From NCBI GenBank assembly GCA_030295235.1, contig AP026148.1, positions 186,001 through 250,000 on the forward strand: a stretch of 64,000 nucleotides of DNA, in the 5' to 3' direction. Below, one piece after another: positions 44,507-54,949 of this stretch. The position numbers were made by a program, and so were the translations under genes. This DNA is from Fistulifera solaris (taxonomy: Eukaryota; Bacillariophyta; Bacillariophyceae; Naviculales; Stauroneidaceae). The notes below the pieces were generated by a model. That model was not told the origin of the DNA and searched no databases. It saw only the letters and a list, made by a program, of their open reading frames with translations. Every line of letters begins with the position of its first letter. Position 1 is the stretch's first letter.

Positions 44507-45030
44507 GTGTACGTCGTGGTCGGTACATGTGGCAGCTTCATTTGGTTTGAGACACAACTATTTACTGCGTGAACACAACAACAAGACAAGAAAACGGATG
44601 AATAAAGCACTTAGAGCAACGGCAAAAGCAAATTTAGGCAATCATAAGAAAACCTTATCTGTAGGATGACTTCGTTGTGTCAGATGCTTTAGTCGCGAGC
44701 ATTCGGATTCTTTCCGTTGATAGCTAAGTTTGCAGTAGGATTATCACACAAGGGACGTCTCTGTAAATCGTGTTTGAATGATTATGATGTTTAAGAGTGA
44801 CAGCTCGGAGATATCCGAACAGCAGGCACAGTATGCGGATCCAGAAAACAGCGTATCACCTTGCCATTCGGCCAGAAAGAGGCAATCGACAAGAGATGAG
44901 TGAGATTGTGATTGAGTACTGCATCGGTTTGAGAAGTAAAGATGCTGGGAACTTCGGACGGTGTGTGTTTGTGGGATGCACCAAAAATGGAGATCAAACT
45001 TCTTCAAAGTAAAATCAGCAAACCTTCTCA
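44507..45030. other. Convergent intergenic region, nothing recognised
   Basis: 3' regions of GrpE and the bZIP gene. Short open frames on both strands have no support. Confidence 0.3.
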
Positions 45031-46125
45031 TCAAATTGAAAGATCTATTCCATTTCGTGGAGCGTGTTGAACAGATATTGCCGCGGAAGTAGGCTGGGGA
45101 TCCATACTGTAGGCAGACACATCATCTTCCGGTTCCTGGTGACTCAAAGTGGGAGAAACAATGGGGGATCGTGACGGGGTTACAATCTGCGACGTGGGTG
45201 CCATCCCCGAAACCGAAACACGAGCTAAGGTTTCTCGTATCGTTTGAATGTCCATTTCCAGGTCTTCCACTGTTTTCTCGAGAACCGAAATGAAGCATTT
45301 CTTTCGGTCCCGGGTCAACTTGGCATGCATTCGATTTCGCTCACGTCTGAATTTACAGTTGACGTAGAACCAAGGTAAGTTAGAGCAAGAGGTATAGCTT
45401 TGGTAGTCTCAATATTGGTCTCGGGAGGACACGTACCGCAATTTCTGTAGCTGCTCGTTCGTCAACGTTTTGTGAAATCCTTTGTTGTCGCTGTAGACAC
45501 CAGTTTTCCAATTGACATGACAGCCTCCACCTAAGATCGTCAATTCACCGTCGATGGACACCTTCATAGATTTTGATGAAAACTGATAATCATTACTTTC
45601 GACGAAAAATCGCTTTCGTTTGCCTTCTGTCAAGACGGTCACGTGTGTCTCATTCTTTCGTTCCTTTTTCGAACGGAACATGTCCACATCCACGTCGTTG
45701 TGTGGTTCTTCTTCATTTGATGACATTCCCAGTAGAATGGAAGCAATGTTACATTCTTCCATCTTTTGCTTCAGATTCTTGCGTTCCGCTTCGAGTTCTC
45801 TGACTTTAGATTGCAAGGCTTCCAAATGCTCCTTCTTTCGAATGCGAGTCCGACGTGCGTGTTCGCGGTTTCGTTCTCTACTTTTCGCAAGTCGTTGCTC
45901 CCATCCCTCTTTCGGCCGTCGGGAGATTGCTTGCTCCTGTCCAGTTGGTACGGTCGGAGAAGCGTGAGAAGATGTCTCCAAGATTTCTGTGTGCGTCATT
46001 GTGTGGCGTTGTTCTTCGAAAATAGATTGCGGAATATTCGACCCGGGAAACGACGATTCTCCGTGTTGCAGTGCTGCCACAGCGAATGCCAAGGCAATAG
46101 ATTGGTTATCATGAGACGTATTCAT
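45031..46125 (-). CDS. Transcription factor with two bZIP basic regions
   Basis: 334 aa; exons (- strand) 46125-45437 and 45346-45031, joined in frame at 'LR|RERNR'. The first basic region (~residues 87-115) is 'RERNREHARRTRIRKKEHLE', followed by a leucine-zipper-like helix. A second, encoded across the intron, is 'RRERNRMHAKLTRDRKKCF' and continues 'VLEKTVEDLEMDI', again zipper-like. Between them lies 'GGGCHVNWKTGVYSDNKGFH'. Both basic regions keep the bZIP Asn and Arg spacing (N..HA..TR.R). One protein with two DNA-contacting helices is unusual. A longer N-terminus is possible but unlikely. Target genes unknown. Confidence 0.78.
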
Positions 46126-46633
46126 GGTTCTCGATTGAATTGATGTGTAATGTCTTCGATCATCAGAAATGAAAGACGTACTACTCCTTCTCCGACGACA
46201 ACAGCTGTGAGAATCATCTCCAAACGAACAGTGAGAAAGCAAAACCAAAAAGAGCAGATTGCCATTGGTATCCTGTTCCTTGGTATGCGAACCGTAAGAT
46301 GCATACGTCACTCCCTACGTGACCGTCGTAGAATTCTACGAACGGCCGATCGGCCAATGACCGCAAAGAACGACTCAATATCCGGTCGCGTCGATGTGGG
46401 GGCACGGCGGGCGTACTCGAAACCTCAGAGTGATTCCAGTGCCTCTGTTCGGCGACAGCTGTTGAAACGCGCAACGAATGCCTTTCGTACTTTGTGAAAA
46501 ACAGTGTTGAATTTGAAAATTGGCGCGAAAAAACAGAACCTGCGTCGTCGATGGAAGAAAGAAGAAGATCTTTTCTGTCTGTACGCCGTACGTCACTAAA
46601 AGCAGTCCTGCTCGTGATTCACAACAAAAAATA
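46126..46633. promoter_or_regulatory. Divergent intergenic region
   Basis: Shared upstream region of the bZIP and GT32 genes. No motif is recognised with confidence. Confidence 0.3.
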
Positions 46634-47785
46634 ATGACCAAGGTCGACAAAAATTACAACAATCAAACCATCAAAAGCCGTTATCATTCGACAAACAACA
46701 ATGATGATAAAAGAATGACAAGATTCACTATGTTCCAACAGCTTGCTCATCGAAAAAGACAGAATCTGGAAGTGCAAGGCGAAGTATCGCCGCTAACATC
46801 ACAGCGAAAACGTCGTAGACAACGGACGTGGACGAAGGCACAAGTTATTGCATCGTGTTTATTATTGTTGCTGGTGATAAGCACGGCTGCTCTTATGCTA
46901 CTGATATTTCTTGGCTTTGTACTACGTACACCCCGAAAACAACCCATCATTCCTGGTCAAATTTACATTCCTCACGAACCGAATCTGCACCAAATACCAC
47001 AGCGTCTCGTATTTACGCATCGCTACAATTTACTTTTGGATGATTGGAAAGACGATCCCCAGAATGATATCACAACGGAAGAATTAGACGAACTGATGGT
47101 TTTACAAAAGAATGTACGCGATATTGTCAACAAGCATCCTTCGGCGAGTGTGGAGTTTTATACAGACGAAGATTGCATAGAGGCCCTGACACACGTCGCG
47201 CCTTCTACACAACAAGACGAATGGGTTCACTATTTTCGTTCCGAATCCAAAGGTATGTTCAAAGCGGATTGGTGCCGTGGTGTCGCTTTGCTAGAACAGG
47301 GTGGCGTCTATTTTGATGTGGATTTGGGTGTACGACAGAATGTATTTGAAGTATTGCAAAGGAACACCACCCTGGCGACGGTGAAAGTACACCGCCAATC
47401 ACAACATCCGGGGGCCTTCTTTCAAGCCTTTATTGCCGTTGCACCGAAACATCCTGTCATGCAACGATACGTTGACTTGTTTGCGGAATACTATGCGGGT
47501 AAAAACCCCGCGAAAGGTCCGTTGGGCGTTTTGTTTTTGCGACAAGCCTTTGATGAATTGGTGGCGGAACAGCCGGCCATTAACGCCACTACCGAATTGT
47601 GGCAAGAAGTACTCTATCAGAAATCTATGAAACCATATTTGAGCGACGATTTTGAACCACCGGTGTGGGGCACACGGCGGGCGTGTCATTTCCTCGTCGT
47701 CGCGCGTTTGGAAGTTCCTTTGGTGGTGCCCTTTTACAGCCGTATTGCGGGTTCGCGCATGTGCCCTCTGCAACACCATAGATGA
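46634..47785 (+). CDS. GT32 (OCH1-like) glycosyltransferase
   Basis: Golgi type II membrane glycosyltransferase, 383 aa, single exon, ATG 46634. A long basic cytosolic N-terminus (~70 residues) is followed by one TM ('ASCLLLLLVISTAALMLLIF'). The catalytic domain opens with 'IPQRLVFTHR' (family 'IPKIIHQ'). It then has 'YTDEDCIEALTH' and 'FKADWCRGVALLEQGGVYFD' with the DXD motif 'DVD' for the metal and nucleotide sugar. 'HPVMQRYVDLFAEYY' is also typical of GT32. The sugar donor cannot be told; in yeast Och1 adds an alpha-1,6-mannose to N-glycans. The GH47 trimming enzyme at the other end of the window may act in the same pathway. Confidence 0.82.
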   Translation: MTKVDKNYNNQTIKSRYHSTNNNDDKRMTRFTMFQQLAHRKRQNLEVQGEVSPLTSQRKRRRQRTWTKAQVIASCLLLLLVISTAALMLLIFLGFVLRTPRKQPIIPGQIYIPHEPNLHQIPQRLVFTHRYNLLLDDWKDDPQNDITTEELDELMVLQKNVRDIVNKHPSASVEFYTDEDCIEALTHVAPSTQQDEWVHYFRSESKGMFKADWCRGVALLEQGGVYFDVDLGVRQNVFEVLQRNTTLATVKVHRQSQHPGAFFQAFIAVAPKHPVMQRYVDLFAEYYAGKNPAKGPLGVLFLRQAFDELVAEQPAINATTELWQEVLYQKSMKPYLSDDFEPPVWGTRRACHFLVVARLEVPLVVPFYSRIAGSRMCPLQHHR

Positions 47786-48039
47786 GACACTATAATACAA
47801 ATGTCGATGAAAGGCAATGGCGCTTTGACGGCCCAATAAAGAGACGACATGTTGCTCAAGGTGAACGCCGAACCTTCACACTAGATTCAACAAAACACAT
47901 TAATTTGATCGGAACAAGTAACTTGGGCGCAACAATAAGAGTGATCTAAAAGAACTAGATGTTAGACTTTTAAACAGATGTAAGATCGACGTTTTAGTAC
48001 GTGCGTCTTTTCACGAAGCCTACACAAACACAAAGGCAA

Positions 48040-48576
48040 TCAGTGCTTGGACTTTTTCACAGGAGATAAGCAAGAGCCTACCGGCAATCGTTGTGGCAGT
48101 CGAGGATTGGCATCATTCGTCCGCTCGGACGTTGATGATGGAAGGGTCGAACCTTGAGTTGCCTTCTCGGAAAGTTCCGTCGCGTCCTCTTGTAACATCG
48201 TCGCACCACGAATAGGAGACTGGTCAGGCTCGGCAGCATTCTCCGTCGAGGACTGTTCCACCCATCGACAAGCTGGTGGTGTCAATGTGCGAGTCACACC
48301 TCTACGGTTGGAGCTTTCGGGTTTCGATTTGCCGGCTTGCGAAGCAAAAGTAGCCGAGTGTGCGGGAGGCACAGCACGATCATAAACGATCGTCCATTCT
48401 TGTTTCTTTTCTTCATTCTGTAATTGACTAGGATTCATGCTAGTTGTAGATTGAGGTGGTAAAGTACTGTCTTGTCGAGTTGCGTTGGTGCAAAAAGAAG
48501 AGTAAGGATGATGAACTGATGAGACCTGGAGGAGAGTTGTTATTGCGGCAAACAAATGTCGACACAACGATCTCAT
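48040..48576 (-). CDS. Hypothetical secreted low-complexity protein
   Basis: 178 aa, start taken at 'MRSLCRHLFAAITTLLQVSS', which looks like a signal peptide. The rest is rich in Ser, Pro, Thr and Gln without a recognisable domain; one ordered stretch is 'EWTIVYDRAVPPAH'. The open frame extends further upstream to 48708, but that part is in poor context. It could be a real short secreted protein or a chance frame. No neighbour clarifies it. Confidence 0.35.
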   Translation of the reverse strand: MRSLCRHLFAAITTLLQVSSVHHPYSSFCTNATRQDSTLPPQSTTSMNPSQLQNEEKKQEWTIVYDRAVPPAHSATFASQAGKSKPESSNRRGVTRTLTPPACRWVEQSSTENAAEPDQSPIRGATMLQEDATELSEKATQGSTLPSSTSERTNDANPRLPQRLPVGSCLSPVKKSKH

Positions 48577-49543
48577 AGACAGTGCACGATTCGATGCGTT
48601 TTGAAACGAATGGTGTCCCTTGTTCACGGAATCCTCTGGGTTCAGTGATGAATCGTTGACCTTTGATTCGATTAATAATGTTGATTCTTGAACAAAGTCC
48701 AGGGTCACGAAGAGATGGGCTTAAAGGCAAATTTGAGCTCTCGCGTTGACTATTGAGTGGCTGTGAGAAGACTTGAATAACGTTGTTATTAATGGTCAAA
48801 TTTTGCAAAGCAGCGTGGGATTGGAGACTTGAGACTTGAGAGAGGCAAATATAAAAAGGCAATGGACTTGCACCATGGACAACAACGTTGTTGCTTTCAT
48901 AATACTGTTCCGCACGTTTTTAAAATTTCCTTCGGATTGCATGCCGTTAAGTCCAAACGGGAGAATGTATCTTGCATTGAAAATTGAAACGTATTACCCC
49001 GGAGTATCAGTTATGAGTTCAGAGTTTTCATTCAGTACTCAGTCAGCTTACACTTTAAATCCATCTCAACAAGTAACTTACCGTCTTCCTTCTCGTGTGT
49101 CGCAGTCGCAGGTCGCAATGCAGTACCGTCCCGGTTTTGGATGTGGTATTTAGCGCTTCTTTGATGATAGTCAGTGTACAAAGTAGACCAAGATTGTGAC
49201 AAGTGCGAAGTGCGAAGTCATTTCGGTACGGTACCGGTACCGTTACGATGTAGATGTAGTGACGCCGTTGAGATCGACGAGGCACAATAAACATGCACAA
49301 AACATACCACGAAAAAATAAGAAAAACAATCAACTCCGCAAAACCATGATCGCAAGTTCCCTTTGCGAAACAGAAATTACTTTTATAGAAAGCACTCCAT
49401 TCAACAAGAGTACTATTGAGGTGGAAGAAATTCTGCCGCTGCAATCGATCAAAACAAAGGTACCCAATTCACGAAAGTTCGGAAGGGAAATTGTGACCGA
49501 TTGTGTCGTTTCCTCATCCATCAAGGTGGACTGGACTAACGTT
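48577..49543. promoter_or_regulatory. Intergenic region with GTACC cluster
   Basis: About 970 nt. The cluster CGGTACGGTACCGGTACCG lies at 49224-49242. A small + strand frame at 49346-49612 has an ATG but no recognisable features and overlaps the next gene. Confidence 0.35.
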
Positions 49544-50438
49544 TTAGATCATGTGGCATTCGGAACGATGGTTAAAGCAGTGATTCGCCTCGCCAGCATA
49601 TTCCATCAATAGCTGAACGCAGCCAGAGAATTGATAATTCTCCAAGTTCTCTCTCAAGTGTGCTTTCAGCCGGAGATACGGATCACGAACGATCTTCATA
49701 CAAGTCTCCATTGTATACAAGACAGTCAGAACTTGGAATTGATCGTCACCTTGCAGCAAGGCTTTTTGCATGTCAATCTTGTCTTTGACTTGAACTCCGA
49801 CGTACTTGGGTAGGCTTCCACTATGAAGATGTAGGTCAAACACCCTCCAATGGATGGCATCTCCGAGTCGTCGTCGTCGTTATCGTCCTGCGTCGATTGA
49901 TGAGACAGTCCGTCTTTGTCATCCGTGCAGTAGGAAGCAACTCAATTTGCCCAATGCAGTACGCTTTGACAATAGCGTAACACGTCCATAATGTACTGAT
50001 GCTCGAGATCGACTCGATGTGCCAGAAATGTCTCGCGCAAGTAAATGATGGTGGTCAAGCTTTTAAGAATCGCCGGAGGGGCCATCATGAAATGCTTCGA
50101 CGGCGCGGTCGCTTTTCGATTTCCACATTCTCATATTTGGAGCCATAATACGATCCACTCCTTTTTGATAATCGTCGATGGAAGAGATAGACTCGATCCC
50201 ATCTCGTGTGTCATCCAATGGAGAAAACGCCAGGCCGCTTTTTTTGTATAGTTTGATGTATCCCCCACTTTCAAGAAACAAATCATCATCTAGTTTGTCG
50301 GTGATGCCGAAAACTTGCTATTCATCCCCTGCAACAAGGACTACTGCTGTTGCTTGCCTCGAGAGGGGAAGAAGGAGTTTGCGGGACCGGTAGCTGGTTC
50401 TTCATTTTGCCTTTCTGGTAGCCTTTGTTCTTGGGCAT
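49544..50438 (-). CDS. Unrecognised gene with several frame breaks
   Basis: A coding signal on the minus strand spread over three frames, from the ATG at 50436-50438 ('MPKNKGYQKGKMKNQ') to the stop at 49544. Segments: 'ITDKLDDDLFLESGGYIKLY', 'DRIMAPNMRMWKSKSDRAVE', 'YLRETFLAHRVDLEHQYIMD' and 'LHSGSLPKYVGVQVKDKID', ending 'QLLMEYAGEANHCF'. At least four one-base differences would be needed (for example near 50310-50335 and 49855-49866). Most are in short runs, as elsewhere in the window, but the density here is higher, so a real pseudogene is possible. I do not recognise the family. Confidence 0.4.
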
Positions 50439-51048
50439 TTTTGAATTGTCAAAAGATATGTTTAGATGTACACACAAAGAAAGAATACTCGAAACGTGAA
50501 GGACTGCGAGAAAAGAGATCAACAAATGCGTCTTCGAGAATAATGAAACAGGCGGAATCAATAGGTCGATCACAGAATCATTTCTTTCGTTATTATTATA
50601 CTACGTGGCAGGAGACGCTTGCTCGACAAGGAGAAAACATAATCATACAGTCGGAACGGTTCATGTCACCGCCGGGCCGCGATGCCAATCTCCGATACAT
50701 CGTACACCGTCGAGTGAACAAATAAGTGTATTGTAGTAGAATTGCTTGAATTACAGACCATAGTAGTAGCCAAAGGCCAATTTATTTTTCATTCGATTGA
50801 TCACACTTTGTCGTCACGGCGGGAAATATAAGGCTGCGATGCGGGACCGCGAGATGTTCTCGCGGATCACTGTAGGTTTTGTGTTTACCAGGACTGGATT
50901 TTTCGGTCATGAATCCGGAGCGCCTCAAAAAAATTGAAAACCTTTAATTATTATCGCATGATACGCTAAAAAAGCCATTGGCAATAAATACACTTTCCGT
51001 CAAGAAATACTATTTGCATTGTGCATTCACTGCTCTCTGACAGCCAAG
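50439..51048. promoter_or_regulatory. Divergent intergenic region
   Basis: Holds the hairpin at 50847-50865 and the shared element at 50888-50914 upstream of the DUF1350 gene. No gene is seen. Confidence 0.35.
50847..50865. repeat. Perfect 8-bp stem hairpin
   Basis: CCGCGAGA, loop TGT, TCTCGCGG. GC-rich and perfect, about 180 nt upstream of the DUF1350 start codon. It could be a protein-binding palindrome or an RNA hairpin. Confidence 0.75.
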
Positions 51049-52405
51049 ATGACGATGATGATGATGACATGGATTGTGATATCGTTTCTTGCTCACTGTC
51101 ATGGATGGATCACATCGACGACACATCGCCCAACATTAACGTATCAGCTCGCTCGTCGCGACGCTGCCTTCAATGCAGCAAAACGATCGTCGACGAGTTC
51201 TGGTGCTTATTGGGAAGAAGAAGAAGAAGAAGATGATGATGATGATGATTATGAGGATTATGATGAAGAAAGAGACGCGTGGCAAGACGAAACGGAACCG
51301 GTGTTGCAACGCGACATTTTAGAATGGGAAAATTTTGAAACCGACGAAGGCACTGCGCAACTCTTGCTGCCGCCGCCTTTGGTTGCGTTACCTACCACAG
51401 TCATTCATTTCACCGGCGGTACGTTTTTTCGGCAGTGCACCCGCTCTGTGGTACCGGCGACTGTTGGAGGATATGGTCCGAAACACGCAGTGTGCCGTGG
51501 TGGCTACACCGATCCCCGTCACGTTGTTGCAATCGCCCCTTGAACACGTCTCGTTGGCCAAACGCGTACATAGACAATTTCAACTGGCTTGGAGAGATGT
51601 TTTATTGGATGAATATGGATCCGATATTGCACAGGTACCGGTCTGTGCTATGGGGCATTCTTTAGGGGCGAGATTGATGATCGTTTTGGAAACCTTGCAA
51701 CGACCTCCACCGAAATGGGCTCCGCCTAAATACAAAGCAATGGTATTGCTAAGCTTTACGAACTATGGTGCATCTGCGGGTATTCCTGGGATTAATCAAT
51801 TGCGCAAATCCAGTAAAAAGATTGAACAAGAACAACAATCAACTCAATCTTCTTCTCGGCAGTCGAATCGAAACTCAAGTCGTAGAAAATACGACTACTA
51901 TGAAGACGAGGACGACTATGAAGAAGACGAGGACGAGGAATGGGGAGAAATTTTACAAGAATTCAAAGACAATGTAGCGCAACAGACCCTGAAAGTTCGA
52001 CAAGCTCTTACTCCGGCTCTTCGCGATCTCGAGTTTTATCCATCACCGACACAACTCTGGGAGGCTTTAGCATCGCCAGGTCGTTATACGATACCCCAAA
52101 CACTACTTGTGCAATTTGATCAAGATGTCATCGATCAAAGTGCGAAATTGACGGCAGCCATTCAAAATTGTACTGATATCAAGTTTGCTAGACTTCGGGG
52201 AACGCATCTCACTCCGGTTTCATCGCAAGGCGATCCGTCCCGAGAAAGTGGCCTACTAGATGTGTTGAATTCCCGAGCTACCAAGACGATTGGAAAATTG
52301 CTCCGCGGGAGACGCAACGATCAAGACAATGAAGTTGCCTTTCTTGAGTTGCGGCAAAGCCTAGTTCGATACGTGACCGAAGTAGTCACGAAAGAACTTT
52401 CGTGA
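51049..52405 (+). CDS. DUF1350-type alpha/beta hydrolase-like protein, probably plastid
   Basis: About 451 aa, single exon, ATG 51049. An N-terminal hydrophobic signal ('TWIVISFLAHCHGW') is followed by a long Glu/Asp tract. The DUF1350 core, known from cyanobacteria and plastids, starts 'VIHFTGGTFFGSAPALWYRR' and continues with 'CAVVATPIPVTLLQSPLEHV', 'LAKRVHRQFQLAW' and the nucleophile elbow 'MGHSLGAR'. An acidic insertion (~270-320) is lineage-specific. The T6 run 51424-51429 is one base too long and breaks the frame inside 'TGGTFFGSAP'; removing one makes the length divisible by three. Substrate unknown. Confidence 0.75.
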
Positions 52406-52585
52406 GTCGTCGTCCAGTCGTCTCACATGCGTCACATTCCTTAGGCCGTTGACCGCATCGCATCATGCTCAAAACGAAATAAGGTCGAACACGACCAATC
52501 CATCACCGTCCATTTCCGTTCAGTCATTCGCCGAGACATTCTTTATTGCTGCTATTATCTTTCGTTAGAACAAAAAACACGCTTT

Positions 52586-53452
52586 ATGTGGTTTCAAAGG
52601 ACTCTTTATTGTGAAGTGCGGACACTCACCGCAGCGTCTCTCGCTTTGCCTGTTGCGTGGTCATTTGTAGACAGCCTCCCAAGTACGGCAGCTTGCGACG
52701 AAGAAACGATGCAAAAACGACGCGAAACGTTATTGAAAGCCAACGCCCGATCCATTCAACGACTCAATACGGTCGGGGAGTTGGCGAAAATCCGAAAGAA
52801 TCAAGAGGAAATGTTGCGACGGTGGGAATTGGATGAAGATGGCTGGCGAGAGCTGCCCGCTCGTGCATGGCCGGAATATCAGCCTCCGCCCGATCATTTA
52901 CCAGTGATTCGAGAGAAAATGGTAAAAGAAGGCTGCAACAAGAAACGAAAGTCTACGACAGACGCTTGTAAGTCGCTACTGTTTCAAGAGGCTACTTCTT
53001 TGGTGTTTTATACCGTCGACCCACCAGCCGGCTTTCAACAGTATCAGGAGATGGCTTTTGCTGATCATGTGGACTCTATGGTTGCTTGCGGCATTATTTT
53101 AATAGAAGGACTTGGTGGAATAACGCATCGAGAAGCGGAGGGTGTCCGGTGGCTGCAAAAGGCAATAAACCTGGGATCGACACAAGCATTGTATGAGCTT
53201 GGTATTGTCTATTTTACCGGCATTGATGGTGTCGTGGAAGAAGATTCTCGTACAGCCTTTCAATGTTTTGAAGAAGCGGCGAGTCGAGGTCATGTGGGAG
53301 CTCTGTACATGACAGCCGATTGCTTAATGGAAGGTGAAGGGACCGAGAAAAATGTTGCTCGAGCGATTCCGATGCTCTATCAAGCCGCCGATCAAGGTCA
53401 TCGATATGCTCGGCAGCGCGTTCGCGAATTATTGAAAGCATATCCGCTTTGA
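52586..53452 (+). CDS. Sel1-repeat protein
   Basis: 288 aa, single exon, ATG 52586. The N-terminus is hydrophobic ('TAASLALPVAWSFVDSL') and may be an organellar or ER leader. A charged helical linker includes 'RRETLLKANARSIQRLN'. The C-terminal half has about three Sel1-like (TPR-related) repeats: 'EGVRWLQKAINLGSTQALYE', 'AFQCFEEAASRGHVGALYMT' and 'AIPMLYQAADQGHRYARQ'. Such repeats mediate protein-protein contacts. No enzymatic domain; partner unknown. Confidence 0.8.
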   Translation: MWFQRTLYCEVRTLTAASLALPVAWSFVDSLPSTAACDEETMQKRRETLLKANARSIQRLNTVGELAKIRKNQEEMLRRWELDEDGWRELPARAWPEYQPPPDHLPVIREKMVKEGCNKKRKSTTDACKSLLFQEATSLVFYTVDPPAGFQQYQEMAFADHVDSMVACGIILIEGLGGITHREAEGVRWLQKAINLGSTQALYELGIVYFTGIDGVVEEDSRTAFQCFEEAASRGHVGALYMTADCLMEGEGTEKNVARAIPMLYQAADQGHRYARQRVRELLKAYPL

Positions 53453-53751
53453 CGGAATGCGTGTTTTTGTGGTAACGGAGTTGAGCAGCACGGGCGAGTA
53501 CCATTTGAGATTGTGAGTTTTCAGGGAAACGTTGCGTTTTTTGATCACGGAAAAAACTTTTTCTTGACATTTGATTCGAAAATTTAGTGGGGCGTACCGT
53601 TCTTTTAAAAAACTCTTGTCTGTTTCAATCAACCGGATCGTGTCGTTGTTATCGTTACCGGTCGTTTTCCGTCTGCACCCCTGCTTGAAATATATGCTGA
53701 TGTCTGGCTCAATGTCATACATTTCCTTTCCTTCGGCAATTTACATTCGAG
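53453..53751. other. Intergenic region, nothing recognised
   Basis: Spacer of about 300 nt with no supported gene. Confidence 0.3.
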
Positions 53752-54131
53752 ATGGAAGCAATCGCAGGAATTGTTACAGGGTCAACTTCGTACGGTGGAT
53801 TTTTGGATTCTTTTACGATACTGGATGCTTTGCGTAACAAGAAAGGTATCATGAAGAACTTTCCCAAGCCAGTCTTGATAGCAGCCGCGCTTTGCGGCGC
53901 TTCTCTCGTATGCACATCGGTCAGTGATAGAGTCACACACTTTCTGTGTCAGTCAACAAAACGTTCTGAGGAGAAACAGAAGCGAAATTCTTCTAGTGAC
54001 GACAAAGCATTCGATTATCTTGACCGCAGCTTCTCGGCTTTTGAAAACTACTTTAAGATAAAGACGGTCCCAATGACGCGTCAAGGTTTGAATGGAATAT
54101 GAACTCGTTTTTCAAGAACGCTGCAATGTAA
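53752..54131 (+). CDS. Hypothetical small membrane-associated protein
   Basis: About 126 aa. 'GIVTGSTSYGGFLDSFTILD' is followed by a hydrophobic helix ('VLIAAALCGASLVC') and a polar tail. One base added at AA 54072-54073 extends the frame from a stop at 54102 to a natural-looking end at 54131 ('NSFFKNAAM'), giving 381 nt. Without it the product is 116 aa. No family recognised. It sits just upstream of the HNH-like gene on the same strand. Confidence 0.4.
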
Positions 54132-54219
54132 GTGACGAAGTAACGTTGATATTCGTTGTATGCATCAGTTGATTGTTTCTTACTAAGCTGTTTCGACCTT
54201 GAAAAGATGCGCCGGTGGG

Positions 54220-54636
54220 ATGTTTGCCTTCCGTTGCTTTGGTCCTTTTCAAGTAATATTCGCTGCCAATTTGACTCGGGCCGGTCCGTATGCTGAAGTG
54301 GGTTTGCCCGCAACAGAAAAATATGCGACATCGACCCAGAAGAAGTTGATCCAGGAGATGGGAAAGAAAGATGGTTGCCACACATGCGGAATTGGTTCTC
54401 CGTTTAAACCGTTTCGCAACGTGCCCGCGGAAAAAAGAAATTTTTTTGCGGATCATATCCCACCTAAAAGTGTTGTGAAGCAATTGAAAAAGTCAGGGAT
54501 AAGCGTGACGCAGCAGTTTTTTCCGCATTGTCAAGCATGTTCAAGCAAGCAGAGAGTCCTATTCCGTCATTATCTTTCAGATCCAGCGAAGACTACTGTT
54601 AGTCACTCCTTTTTTCACGCCCACAATATTACCTAG
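54220..54636 (+). CDS. HNH-like treble-clef protein, copy 3 (intact)
   Basis: 138 aa, intact frame, ATG 54220. The N-terminus 'MFAFRCFGPFQVIFAANLTR' is amphipathic and basic, resembling a mitochondrial leader. The domain has 'LIQEMGKKDGCHTCGIGSPF', then 'FADHIPPKSVVKQLKKSG', and 'QQFFPHCQACSSKQRVLF'. The Cys pairs plus 'DHIPP' follow the layout of HNH-type nucleases (C..C, DHI.P.S, C..C). The later His or Asn of a classic HNH is not obvious, so catalysis is unproven. Two relatives near 32 kb have lost the Asp or the Asp-His. Host role unknown; an organellar nuclease or zinc-binding factor are options. Confidence 0.6.
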   Translation: MFAFRCFGPFQVIFAANLTRAGPYAEVGLPATEKYATSTQKKLIQEMGKKDGCHTCGIGSPFKPFRNVPAEKRNFFADHIPPKSVVKQLKKSGISVTQQFFPHCQACSSKQRVLFRHYLSDPAKTTVSHSFFHAHNIT

Positions 54637-54949
54637 CTGGAGGGCTGTTTGCCGGAGCCAAGATGCTTCTCGCGCCCATAGACTAACAGTGCAGCTATAT
54701 AACGTGACTAAAAACTATGATGAACAAGCTGCGGTTTGATTCCGTTCCAAATTTATTCACGAACCGTCGTTACATACCCTGACTCGTGACAAATAAGTGA
54801 CCAGTCGCGTTATTACTGGTACTCCGTATTGTATAATACCTACGCATTCAATTCATCCACGTCGAACGCAACAAGGTAACGATAAATTATACTCTATTTA
54901 TAATCTCTTCTTTTTATTTTCGTGGAGAAAAGGAGCAATTGTGAACAAA
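54637..54949. other. Intergenic region, nothing recognised
   Basis: Spacer between same-strand genes, with one GGTACT-type site near 54819. No gene is seen. Confidence 0.3.

Noticed and set aside
49346-49612. Small + strand open frame of 88 codons with an ATG
   Set aside because: No recognisable features. It overlaps the end of a coding signal on the other strand.
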